A stretch of DNA of 38,937 bases. Source: Mogibacterium sp. Its GTDB lineage: Bacteria > Bacillota > Clostridia > Peptostreptococcales > Anaerovoracaceae. The notes beneath the pieces are model-generated. The model was not told the DNA's origin. It searched no databases and was given only the letters and a program-made list of their open reading frames with translations. The stretch spans positions 1 through 38,937 of the forward strand of contig JAFRKO010000013.1 in the NCBI GenBank assembly GCA_017431685.1, written 5' to 3'. Made by a program: the position numbers and the translations under genes. This document shows, piece by piece, positions 24,235-30,522 of the stretch (the first letter of the stretch is position 1; the number at the start of each line of letters is the position of its first letter).

Positions 24235-24625
24235 CCGCATCCTCCTCTTCGCCATATACTTCCAGGCCAAGCAGGTAAGTCTCTATAAGCCCCGAATGAT
24301 CAAAGAACTGCTCCAGAAAATACCTGCCATTTTCCTCTGTGTATCCCGCAGCCGCAGCTCCCATCATCCCGGCGGAATCTTCCATACCGGCCATCATGAA
24401 CGCGACCGCAAGGAGGGCCATCGCTTCTTTGAACTCTCCTCTGGAATACAGCCCGAGGATGAGATTGCAGAGCAGGACCGTATGTGGAGCATCATATTCA
24501 AATTCTCCGGATTCATCAAAATCGATGGCTGTCATTTTAGCGATATAGTCCATCATAGGGCAGACACATTCCGCCTTTTCGCTCTTTTCTGTAACAACGT
24601 GCTTCTTCTTTCCTATATTGATCAT
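24209..24625 (-). CDS. Hypothetical acidic protein upstream of parA
   Basis: This 138-aa acidic protein starts MINIGKKKHVVTEKSEKAEC and contains VLLCNLILGLYSRGEFKEAM, AVAFMMAGMEDSAGMMGAAA and a very acidic tail. It is helical and Met-rich, with no named domain that I can see. AAAGGA lies seven bases before the ATG. Its stop overlaps parA, so it belongs to the partition operon. A regulatory or partition-accessory role is inferred from position only. Confidence 0.75.
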   Translation of the reverse strand: MINIGKKKHVVTEKSEKAECVCPMMDYIAKMTAIDFDESGEFEYDAPHTVLLCNLILGLYSRGEFKEAMALLAVAFMMAGMEDSAGMMGAAAAGYTEENGRYFLEQFFDHSGLIETYLLGLEVYGEEEDADGEDDSDM

Positions 24626-24720
24626 TTTGTTTTCCTTTCTCCGTGTTCCGGACATAATAATTGGCCCTGCACCCTGTGTACAGAGCCATGTAATCCGGAA
24701 GCCGGAGAGGGGAGTCGATA

Positions 24721-24861
24721 TCAGTCAACAAATCTTATCAGGAGGTCATCTACAGCATCTGTGTATCTGCCTTCCGCAACAAGCTGGTTCTTGAGCTCAA
24801 CGAGAGCCATTACTATGATTCTGATCTCATCATACGAGAACTTATACTTAGATCTTAACAT
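24721..24861 (-). CDS. 46-aa small protein, first gene of the par operon
   Basis: The ORF encodes MLRSKYKFSYDEIRIIVMAL, then VELKNQLVAEGRYTDAVDDL, then LIRFVD. GGAGG stands eight bases before the ATG. Similar very short proteins (KFTYDE... AEGRYTDAVDELL pattern) recur in ICEs of gut Clostridia, which supports it being real. It is helical and soluble. Function unknown. It lies about 50 bases after the hairpin-plus-T-run element at 24912-24946. Confidence 0.7.
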   Translation of the reverse strand: MLRSKYKFSYDEIRIIVMALVELKNQLVAEGRYTDAVDDLLIRFVD

Positions 24862-24911
24862 CTCAGGCACCTCCAATCGCAATGATCTCAGTCTTCATGA
24901 TCATCGTAAAT

Positions 24912-24946
24912 AAAAAGAACGCGATCTGCAATTGTGCGAATCGCGT
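24912..24946 (-). terminator. Intrinsic terminator or attenuator before the par operon
   Basis: On the minus strand ACGCGAT and ATCGCGT form a perfect 7-bp stem with a 14-base loop, followed by TCTTTTTATTT. It lies 50 bases upstream of the first par-operon gene and about 80 bases downstream of the structured region at 25027-25153. It either ends a small RNA or attenuates the operon. Confidence 0.6.
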
Positions 24947-25026
24947 ATCGTTTGTTCGTATCATTTACAATGATTTATATGTACATAAAATGTAGCAAAT
25001 GAGGCATCTCATTCACGGGCAGGCGT

Positions 25027-25153
25027 TTGTGGGGATGACTCTCGCGAAGTCACAGGAGTCGAAGATGAGTTCGAATAAAAGAATAGCCTGGCAAGCCGTC
25101 TCCAATAAGAGGGACTTCGTTTCTCGTCATGTAGCACGAGACACCCCCCACAA
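25027..25153. ncRNA. Candidate structured RNA or ssDNA element
   Basis: Four nested helices and one side hairpin are visible: TTGTGGGG (25027-25034) with CCCCACAA (25146-25153); CGAAGTC (25045-25051) with GACTTCG (25113-25119); GGAG (25055-25058) with CTCC (25100-25103); and the hairpin TCGAA/TTCGA (25059-25074). CTCGT/ACGAG (25123-25140) forms a separate hairpin in the outer junction. No convincing protein gene crosses the region, although short frames exist on both strands. If made as RNA from the minus strand it would be followed by the terminator at 24946-24912. It could also be a single-strand replication origin. I cannot match it to a named RNA family. Confidence 0.5.
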
Positions 25154-25223
25154 TTCCTCCTTCACCCCAGCGTACACCGGCGTTTTCCAGCGTTATGCGG
25201 CGAAGTGCCGAGAGGCCTAAAAT

Positions 25224-25237
25224 GTTGAAATTTCAAC
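25224..25237. repeat. Palindrome GTTGAAATTTCAAC, copy 1
   Basis: A perfect 14-bp palindrome. A second copy with one changed end base lies 96 bases away. Position near parAB suggests a ParB site (parS); position on both sides of a tRNA-like core suggests recombinase arm sites instead. Confidence 0.6.
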
Positions 25238-25246
25238 GAAAGTCGG

Positions 25247-25282
25247 TAAAACAAAGGACCTCCGGAATCACCCGAAAGTCCT
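25247..25282 (-). terminator. Intrinsic terminator after the tRNA 3' fragment
   Basis: On the minus strand AGGACTTTCGG pairs with CCGGAGGTCCT over 11 base pairs, counting two G-U pairs, with loop GTGATT, then TTTGTTTT. It begins six bases after the tRNA-like CCA end, the usual distance for a tRNA gene terminator. Confidence 0.8.
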
Positions 25283-25288
25283 CAAAAA

Positions 25289-25311
25289 TGGAGCTGATGG
25301 GGGGAGTCGAA
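25289..25311 (-). other. tRNA-Thr 3'-end fragment, probable attachment core
   Basis: The minus strand reads TTCGACT (T-loop), CCCCC (T-stem), CATCAGC (acceptor strand), T, CCA. This is the 3' end of a tRNA whose 5' acceptor strand would be GCTGATG, as in many Firmicutes tRNA-Thr genes. The other half is missing: the bases before the T-loop do not provide the GGGGG T-stem partner or any anticodon arm. A 3' tRNA fragment at the edge of a conjugative element is the classic mark of a tyrosine-integrase attachment site. Confidence 0.65.
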
Positions 25312-25332
25312 CAAATCAGCAATTTTGAAACC

Positions 25333-25346
25333 GTTGAAATTTCAAG
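25333..25346. repeat. Palindrome GTTGAAATTTCAAG, copy 2
   Basis: Second copy of the 25224-25237 palindrome, with one end base changed. The two copies lie on opposite sides of the tRNA-like core. Confidence 0.6.
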
Positions 25347-25565
25347 GAAGGAGAGACGTCCCTCACGCGGTGTATTCAAAAGTGTATCCAAAAACTATTA
25401 TATGCAATATTCTTTCTGCCTGTTTGTGCTATGATCAGGACATGCGTAACATTGATAATGGGATGTCCCTCAATCATAGTCATGAAGTCCTTGCGCTTCG
25501 GACCACAAGCATATTCGCTATGCCCGCTAAAATGAAGAAATGCGTCATCCATGTTTGTTCCCAAA

Positions 25566-25979
25566 TTACACAGTATTATCTATGAGAAAATAGCTTCGCT
25601 CATCATATTCCCTTTTTCTGCCAATTGCATAGCAAGTCTTTTTCTTTATTTCCTCTATTTCCTCATCTGTAATAGGTTTTGCTTTTACTTCCCTACTAAC
25701 CATATCCATCATATAAATATCATGGTGGCAAAACACAAATAATGTTGAATACCTTCTCTCAAAACAAGCGCACTTACTCTCAATGCGATCCATTATCTCA
25801 GGAGCACCCTTGTCGAAAAGAAACGAATCCGAGTCATTAACGAATAGCCCATCAATAGAATAGTATTTATAATTTCTACTATTTAGACGTTCAGTTTTTT
25901 TAATTACTGATTGTATTGTGTTTTCAAAGTCTAATTGACGTAGTGAGAAATTGAATCGGGGTTTGTGGGGTATGTTTTT
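25566..25979 (-). pseudogene. Start-less open frame, gene remnant
   Basis: A continuous frame of about 138 codons follows directly in frame after the TAA that ends the sigma-like fragment. It contains NYKYYSIDGLFVNDSDSFLF and IYMMDMVSREVKAKPITDEE. No ATG, GTG or TTG occurs until Met at 25793, more than 60 codons in, so it is probably the 3' part of a gene whose start was lost. It could encode a 75-aa protein from 25793, but no good ribosome site is seen. Family not recognised. Base composition is more A+T-rich than its neighbours. Confidence 0.45.
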
Positions 25980-26120
25980 TTATATTTTTTTCAAAAAGTT
26001 TTCGATTTTCTCCTTTGCCAGTTTTATTGAGTCCCGGACAGAAGTGAAATCCGCATTCTCGGCATCAGCAATTTCTCTGTATGTCATGCCTTCATAAATA
26101 AATGTCGAAGAATCTAGCAA
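25980..26120 (-). pseudogene. Sigma-70 region 4-like fragment
   Basis: The frame reads DSSTFIYEGMTYREIADAEN then ADFTSVRDSIKLAKEKIENF and ends LKKI-stop. The YEGMTYREIADAE...SVRDSIKLAKEKI pattern is that of the helix-turn-helix of small sigma-like regulators on Firmicutes mobile elements. The upstream half is missing, and the frame runs into the end of the XRE gene. An internal ATG at 26087 exists but would give only 35 residues. Likely a decayed or recombined remnant. Confidence 0.5.
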
Positions 26121-26292
26121 TTTTAATCGCAGTGCTCAATTTGAAATTCATAGATCCATTTAATAAAGCCGGGAGATCATTTCTGCTATATCCAGTTTGT
26201 TTCTCAAACTCGATATTAGATAGATGATTTCGCTCAAGGAGAAACTGAACATTTCTTCCGAAAACTATTAATTCCGAGTAATAATCATTCAT
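26092..26292 (-). CDS. Short XRE/Cro-type helix-turn-helix protein
   Basis: This 66-aa protein (MNDYYSELIVFGRNVQFLLE start) has an XRE-like five-helix plan: LSNIEFEKQTGYSRNDLPAL as the helix-turn-helix and STAIKIARFFDIYL as the last helix. Usually a few more residues follow this helix, so it may be clipped by the junction with the sigma-like fragment, which overlaps its 3' end. GAAAGGAAATTAC precedes the ATG, and a TATAAT box lies about 30 bases upstream. Confidence 0.6.
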   Translation of the reverse strand: MNDYYSELIVFGRNVQFLLERNHLSNIEFEKQTGYSRNDLPALLNGSMNFKLSTAIKIARFFDIYL

Positions 26293-26321
26293 ATGATGTA
26301 ATTTCCTTTCTTTCCGTCTTA

Positions 26322-26390
26322 ATTATATGTTTGTTTGTAAATTGCACAGTTGACTTGCAGTACGCATTTTGGGTAGAATAGTTGACTTTA
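26322..26390. promoter_or_regulatory. Divergent promoter region with AGTTGACTT repeats
   Basis: On the plus strand TTGACT (26350-26355) and TAGAAT (26374-26379) are 18 bases apart and point to the truncated gene at 26483. On the minus strand TATAAT (26327-26322) faces the XRE gene. The sequence AGTTGACTT occurs twice, about 31 bases apart (from 26349 and 26380), and may be the XRE operator. Confidence 0.45.
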
Positions 26391-26419
26391 AACAGTCATT
26401 ATCGAGGGTTTATGACAAT

Positions 26420-26474
26420 AAAAAAAGCCGAGATCAATCTCGGTATAAAAAACCGCCATCGTAGTGATGACGGT
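26420..26474 (-). terminator. Two tandem intrinsic terminators
   Basis: Reading the minus strand, ACCG-t-CATC pairs with GATG-g-CGGT (26474-26452), followed by a T-run. Then CCGAGA and TCTCGG (26443-26428) pair around a four-base loop, followed by TTTTTTT. No minus-strand gene now lies just upstream, so they look like leftovers of a lost gene or a barrier to transcription into the junction zone. Confidence 0.65.
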
Positions 26475-26482
26475 AATGGAAT

Positions 26483-26944
26483 ATGTCAGAGCTGGGGGAA
26501 CTATCTGCGGAAAATGGCGAAACGGAATTCTCCCACATACCGGACTGGTATGAGTGGGAGCGTTCATGTGTCAGGAGTGAAGTCGAAGCGGGAACTTACA
26601 ACAGCGGAGAACTTTGTGTGACCGTGGACAGTCTGCCGAACGCGCTTGGATTTATCCGGCTCGGCGAAGGCATTCTCGTCCACAATATGGATGGTTTTGT
26701 CGTCCGCGGGATCGACCGTGACGGAGATGAATTTCTGATGGAAAAAGACGTGCCTTCCCTCTATTCCTACCACATCGAGTACGACTATCTGGGCAAGCAC
26801 GGTGACTGCGTCGACCTCAATACGCTTGAAGACATCTGGTACATCTTCCCGCATGGGACAGATTTCTCCGTGACCAAGATGGCGCTTGCAACCGAAGAAC
26901 TCTATCAGCACTACTGGCGGCAGAAGAAGGATCCGCTAAGCTGA
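26483..26944 (+). pseudogene. C-terminal remnant of a lysophospholipid acyltransferase-like gene
   Basis: The 153-aa frame contains IPDWYEWERSCVRSEVEAGT, LPNALGFIRLGEGILVHNMD, and YLGKHGDCVDLNTLEDIWYI, then PHGTDFSVTKMALATEELYQ. From memory this matches the C-terminal extension of Clostridia proteins annotated as 1-acyl-glycerol-3-phosphate acyltransferase. The PlsC catalytic part (HxxxxD) is absent: an in-frame stop lies three codons before the first ATG, and the tandem terminators are just upstream. I infer that the 5' half was lost at the element junction. A stand-alone small protein is the alternative. G+C content is higher than in the A+T-rich junction DNA next to it. Confidence 0.55.
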
Positions 26945-27003
26945 TCCCCCAATATGTCCGGAACATCTACAATAGATTATTAACTTCGGTTCCTCTTCTC
27001 ATC

Positions 27004-27037
27004 GAAAACAGCAACGAGCTTTAAAGCTGCGTTTTAT
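27004..27037. terminator. Bidirectional terminator between convergent genes
   Basis: AACG-AGC and GCT-g-CGTT pair around TTTAAA, with an A-run on one side and a T-run on the other. It lies between the plus-strand remnant and the minus-strand hydrolase and overlaps the latter's stop codon. Confidence 0.5.
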
Positions 27038-27987
27038 TCCATGATCCTTTCTGCGAATGCTCCGACTACTGCGTTGAATTCAACAGGCCTTTCGCGGGAA
27101 GCGTTGTGGCCGCATCCCGGAAGTACGCAGATCTCGCCATTTGGCGTCATCGAATTGTACAAGCTGGCAGCCTCCGGAGTTCCGCTGTCGTACTGTCCGC
27201 AGATATAGAGGATCGGGATTTTGATGCTGCTCAGAAGCACTGTTGAATCATGCCCCTTCAAGGTTCCTGTGCAAGAGAATTCCGATGGACCCCACATATA
27301 GTTGTAGACTGATAACCCCGTGATCGTATGCTGCGATTCCGGATCAGCCGGTGTACCGTCATTTGCTCCCGCTACCCGGCTATTGAAATTAGCGGAATAT
27401 ATCTCATTGACCATTGCATATCTTGGATCATCCTCGAAAATACCCGATTCCTCGCATTCACGAACGATCTGCCAATATTCCTCGCCTTTGTCCAGAGACT
27501 TGATCAGCCTCTCAGCATCACTGCACCACTGATCAACATTGAGGAACGGTCCATCCAGTACTATACCCTTGAGCCCTTTTGGCTGCCTGGCTGCAGCATA
27601 CTCAACAGCAAGCATTGTTCCCCATGAACGGGCAACAATCATAAACTCAGCGAAATCAAAGAAGTCTATTACAGTCTGGACTTCATTGACGAAATGGTCT
27701 ATTGTCAGATACTGTCTGGCTTCTTCTGAAGTAGTGATATTATCAGCGAAACCAGACCCTTTGCTACCAAGCTGGTTATAAATCACGACCGGATGTTTTT
27801 CGGCAAGTGCAGTCTGCTTGAAGAAGCATAGTCCCGTACTGCCTGGCCCGCCATGAAGGAAAACAATCGGAATTCCGGGTTTCCCTTTGCCATAGTAATG
27901 GTAGAAAACACTACCACCTTCAACGGGAATGAATCCCTCTTCCTGCCCTTCAGGCCACCCTTTGCTGTAAATAGTCTCATTATCCAT
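27034..27987 (-). CDS. Proline iminopeptidase-like alpha/beta hydrolase
   Basis: This 317-aa serine hydrolase would remove N-terminal proline or act on related small amides. The oxyanion segment is FLHGGPGSTG (about 44-53). The nucleophile elbow is ARSWGTM, with the catalytic Ser after Arg. The acid is probably Asp in ICGQYDSGTP and the base His in GCGHNASRE. The usual first Gly of the elbow is Ala here, and DQxGxGxS is changed to NQLGSKGSG, so substrate range may differ. GAGGATATGATTT precedes the ATG. It lies downstream of the DUF6092 gene (about 20 bases). Confidence 0.85.
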   Translation of the reverse strand: MDNETIYSKGWPEGQEEGFIPVEGGSVFYHYYGKGKPGIPIVFLHGGPGSTGLCFFKQTALAEKHPVVIYNQLGSKGSGFADNITTSEEARQYLTIDHFVNEVQTVIDFFDFAEFMIVARSWGTMLAVEYAAARQPKGLKGIVLDGPFLNVDQWCSDAERLIKSLDKGEEYWQIVRECEESGIFEDDPRYAMVNEIYSANFNSRVAGANDGTPADPESQHTITGLSVYNYMWGPSEFSCTGTLKGHDSTVLLSSIKIPILYICGQYDSGTPEAASLYNSMTPNGEICVLPGCGHNASRERPVEFNAVVGAFAERIME

Positions 27988-28006
27988 AAATCATATCCTC
28001 AATTAT

Positions 28007-28270
28007 TTATAGCAGATCCACTGTCTTTTCTACTACTCTGTTAAGCATTTCCGCAAACGCGTCAGGAGATGTAGAGTATCTACCCTTATTCTCTTCAATA
28101 TCATCCGCGATCGCTCTTAAAACAGCATTATCCGGATCCTGTTTAAGCATATACTCTGTGAGTTTCTGCGCAGCTGTTATCATTCTGAGCGGCCCGTAAT
28201 TTGCAGGTTCATCGGTAAGCCCCGCAGCGCTGGTCGCCATGTAAATCAACAATTCAGTAAGCCCGTCCAT
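28007..28270 (-). CDS. DUF6092-like small protein
   Basis: This 87-aa helical protein (MDGLTELLIYMATSAAGLTD, then EPANYGPLRMITAAQKLTEY) fits the DUF6092 pattern (SA-x-L-x-x-EP-x-x-YGP-x-R). Function unknown. Its ATG shares a base with the nitroreductase stop (TGATG), so translation is coupled and a functional link to that enzyme is likely. Confidence 0.65.
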   Translation of the reverse strand: MDGLTELLIYMATSAAGLTDEPANYGPLRMITAAQKLTEYMLKQDPDNAVLRAIADDIEENKGRYSTSPDAFAEMLNRVVEKTVDLL

Positions 28271-28809
28271 CACTTGCCCTCCGTATCACTGGTATTCCAT
28301 CCATTCCACTGCAGGATCTGATCAAGATCCTTTCTTTTGCGCTCTCTGGGTTCCCCATCAGGGTATCCAACAGAAATCAGGATCTCGATACGAAGTGTAT
28401 CCGGAATTCCAAGAAGTTTGCGAACCGCTCCATCATTGTAACTCTTAATCACACACGTTCCAAGGCCGAACTCGAGCGCCTGCAGAATAATATTCTCAGC
28501 TGCCATGGAAGCATCCATCATACAGCCATATTCAATGCTGTTCTTGCTGCCTTTACTGGCTACTTCTTCAAGATCACTGGCAATGACAATGATTGCGGTT
28601 GGTTTGCCGCTCATCCCGGGACAGTAAAGATCCAGCTTTCTTACCAGATTCTGGTTATCTGCAACGATAAATCTCCAGAACTGTGCGTTGCTTGCGGACG
28701 GGGCCAGCGCACCCGCACGGATAAGCGACAGAAGGATCGATCTGTCGACCGTCTGCGAAGTGAATTTGCGTATACTTCGTCTTTCTTCGATTGCTTTAGA
28801 AATCTTCAT
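28270..28809 (-). CDS. Nitroreductase family flavoprotein
   Basis: This 179-aa protein shows the FMN-binding family pattern: MKISKAIEERRSIRKFTSQT (Arg cluster), LIRAGALAPSASNAQFWRFI, and AENIILQALEFGLGTCVIKS, then ISVGYPDGEPRERKR. These dimeric enzymes reduce nitro, quinone or enone groups with NAD(P)H. GAAAGGATATATAAAT precedes the ATG. It forms a pair with the DUF6092 gene and lies downstream of the AEC transporter with a 57-base gap that holds a short A+T-rich hairpin (GAAAAAGC/GCTTTTTT type). Confidence 0.88.
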   Translation of the reverse strand: MKISKAIEERRSIRKFTSQTVDRSILLSLIRAGALAPSASNAQFWRFIVADNQNLVRKLDLYCPGMSGKPTAIIVIASDLEEVASKGSKNSIEYGCMMDASMAAENIILQALEFGLGTCVIKSYNDGAVRKLLGIPDTLRIEILISVGYPDGEPRERKRKDLDQILQWNGWNTSDTEGK

Positions 28810-28865
28810 ATTTATATATCCTTTCTATCGAAAAATGAAGAAAAAAAGCCATGCTTTTTCGCCTT

Positions 28866-29813
28866 CTATACAAATGTGATCAGAACGAACAACAGCGGAA
28901 TGCTCAGAAGGCACCCGGTCGTCGTTAAGAACACGTTCGTCGCTGCATATTCAAGATCAAGATGATATTGCTCAGCCAGAACGCAGCTGATGGTAAAGGT
29001 CGGGGATCCGGCAATCAGCATGAGGATTATGCTTTCGGTCTCAGGCATAAACCTCGAAGTGACGAGATAGACGACGAACGGTACCACGATGAGTTTGCTT
29101 ATAGTGAGAATAGATGAATTTTTTATAGTAGTAAGATTCCCCTTCTCCATATAGCAGATGACAGCGCCTACGTAGATCAGGCCCAGGCAAAGGCTTGCAT
29201 TCCCCAGTTCATCGCTGACAGCCAGAAAAGGCTCAGGCAACCTGACAGAAAGCGAGTTCAGGATCAGCATGCCTACAATGGCAACCATGATCGGATTTAT
29301 GAACTTCTTGCCAATAATTGCCAGTTTGGATCTTCCGCCATTGTCGACTCCCTGAGAGAAGAATGAAAGCGCCAGAGTCCATGCTGTAAGCGTATCTACA
29401 GCGGAGCAGACAGGGATATACTGCTGTCCATCCTCGGGCGTGAAAAGTGTCATGATAAGAGGAAGCACGATAAAAGCGTAATTGCCTCCTACCATGCTTC
29501 CACGATGAACATTGCCGGATCTATGATCGAGTCTTAGAAGCTTACTTACCAGAACTCCAGTCAATGCAAGCAGAAAATAGCCAAAAAGCTGCCATCCGAC
29601 CATCCTGCGAAACTCAAGCAGATCCATCACAGACGTAGCTTGCTGGTTCATTATCGATATGATAAGAAGCGACATCGCAACATTGATCAGGAGTCCTGAC
29701 AAAGTTGGCAGGCCTTCTTTTTTGATTACCCCGAGCTTCGAGACCACGAAACCGATCGCGATGAGGATAAGGAACCTCAGAAGCTTGGGGATAAGTATCA
29801 TCAGATAATCCAT
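28866..29813 (-). CDS. AEC family transporter (auxin efflux carrier-like)
   Basis: This 315-aa membrane protein has about ten hydrophobic segments in two halves, starting MDYLMILIPKLLRFLILIAI. It contains the family's Asn/Pro-rich crossover features (GGNYAFIVLPLIMTLF and GSPTFTISCVLAEQYHLD). AEC proteins move small organic acids, often malate or amino-acid-derived anions. AGGGAAA precedes the chosen ATG; longer forms overlap the racemase gene and lack a membrane-protein start. As last gene of the peptide cluster it may export or import an end product. Confidence 0.85.
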   Translation of the reverse strand: MDYLMILIPKLLRFLILIAIGFVVSKLGVIKKEGLPTLSGLLINVAMSLLIISIMNQQATSVMDLLEFRRMVGWQLFGYFLLALTGVLVSKLLRLDHRSGNVHRGSMVGGNYAFIVLPLIMTLFTPEDGQQYIPVCSAVDTLTAWTLALSFFSQGVDNGGRSKLAIIGKKFINPIMVAIVGMLILNSLSVRLPEPFLAVSDELGNASLCLGLIYVGAVICYMEKGNLTTIKNSSILTISKLIVVPFVVYLVTSRFMPETESIILMLIAGSPTFTISCVLAEQYHLDLEYAATNVFLTTTGCLLSIPLLFVLITFV

Positions 29814-29832
29814 TTTGATTTCCCTGGTCTCT

Positions 29833-30522
29833 TCAGTCCCCTGTATTTCTGTATTTCTTACGAATGAGTTCGTGATATGCAAAAGCACCCTCCGCGATGA
29901 CCGGATCGACCACAGGCAGTCCTGTCTCACGTTCTATCAGACCGGCTATGCCTATCGTAGACATGCCTGTACATGCAAGAGCGATGACACCGCAGCCGGC
30001 TTCTTTGATCCTGCGCGCACACTCCAGCACACCCCTCTTGCCCTCATCGGAAAGAAGATCAAGAGTACTGTTTACTTGGTTTATCTTTTCATACAAAGCG
30101 ATCTTGCCCTCGGCATTGCTAAGATATGCTCTGGGCGGTCTGTCCGTGATCCCGATCACGCCGATCCTGCTGCTGTACCGAAGTGCCATGGCTACAGTCG
30201 TCTCTCCCCCGCCAGCAACAGGCAATTCAGGCATTTCTTCCCTGATCATATCTACTGCCGGATCATCAGCACAGCTAACAAGGATCATGTCCTTATCTGC
30301 AAAGCCCTGCGCTGCTTCTACTATCTTAGGCAGTGCCTTAGCAAGCGTCTCATCGTCATGTATGCCTTCCCATTGATCAGGTATGCAGATGCTTTCAACA
30401 TTGATTCCGGGATAGTTTTCCATGATAAGACGACCATGCGTATCCACAAAGTATTGATCGTTGCTTGTGAGCACGCGGATCAGCCCCACATCAAGGCTCG
30501 CATCAAGTCTCTTATTGTTCAT
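29833..30522 (-). CDS. Asp/Glu/hydantoin racemase-like protein
   Basis: This 229-aa protein has the two-domain racemase fold with paired cysteines. The first lies in MILVSCADDPAVDMI and the second in GVIALACTGMSTIGIAG, where Asp/Glu racemases and hydantoin racemases carry their two catalytic Cys. It includes AGGGETTVAMALRYSSRIGV and LPVVDPVIAEGAFA, which resemble hydantoin racemase. It would invert an alpha-carbon without cofactor. The ATG lies inside the end of the preceding NicX-like gene (11-base overlap), so the two are coupled. Substrate unknown. Confidence 0.8.
   Translation of the reverse strand: MNNKRLDASLDVGLIRVLTSNDQYFVDTHGRLIMENYPGINVESICIPDQWEGIHDDETLAKALPKIVEAAQGFADKDMILVSCADDPAVDMIREEMPELPVAGGGETTVAMALRYSSRIGVIGITDRPPRAYLSNAEGKIALYEKINQVNSTLDLLSDEGKRGVLECARRIKEAGCGVIALACTGMSTIGIAGLIERETGLPVVDPVIAEGAFAYHELIRKKYRNTGD

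Noticed and set aside
24537-24731. A 64-aa minus-strand ORF upstream of the 138-aa gene
   Set aside because: It overlaps the 138-aa gene out of frame and has no ribosome site; its sequence is low in family features.
24950-24990. Two CGTATC-g/a-TTT direct repeats as iterons
   Set aside because: Only two imperfect copies are present, too few to support a replication origin.
24999-25220. A 73-aa plus-strand ORF, and a short minus-strand frame after AAGGAGG near 25160
   Set aside because: Both cover the multi-stem element. The plus frame has no ribosome site, and the minus frame is about 34 codons with no family pattern. I treat the structure as the more likely function, though the minus frame has a good AAGGAGG.
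25376-25564. A 62-aa minus-strand ORF containing FLHFSGHSEYACGPKRKDFM
   Set aside because: It starts at the end of the start-less remnant, lacks a good ribosome site and has no family I recognise. It may be part of the same decayed gene, but I could not support it.
26382-26621. A 79-aa plus-strand ORF starting near the AGTTGACTT repeats
   Set aside because: It runs through two terminator hairpins and overlaps the acyltransferase-like frame in another frame. It is a shadow.
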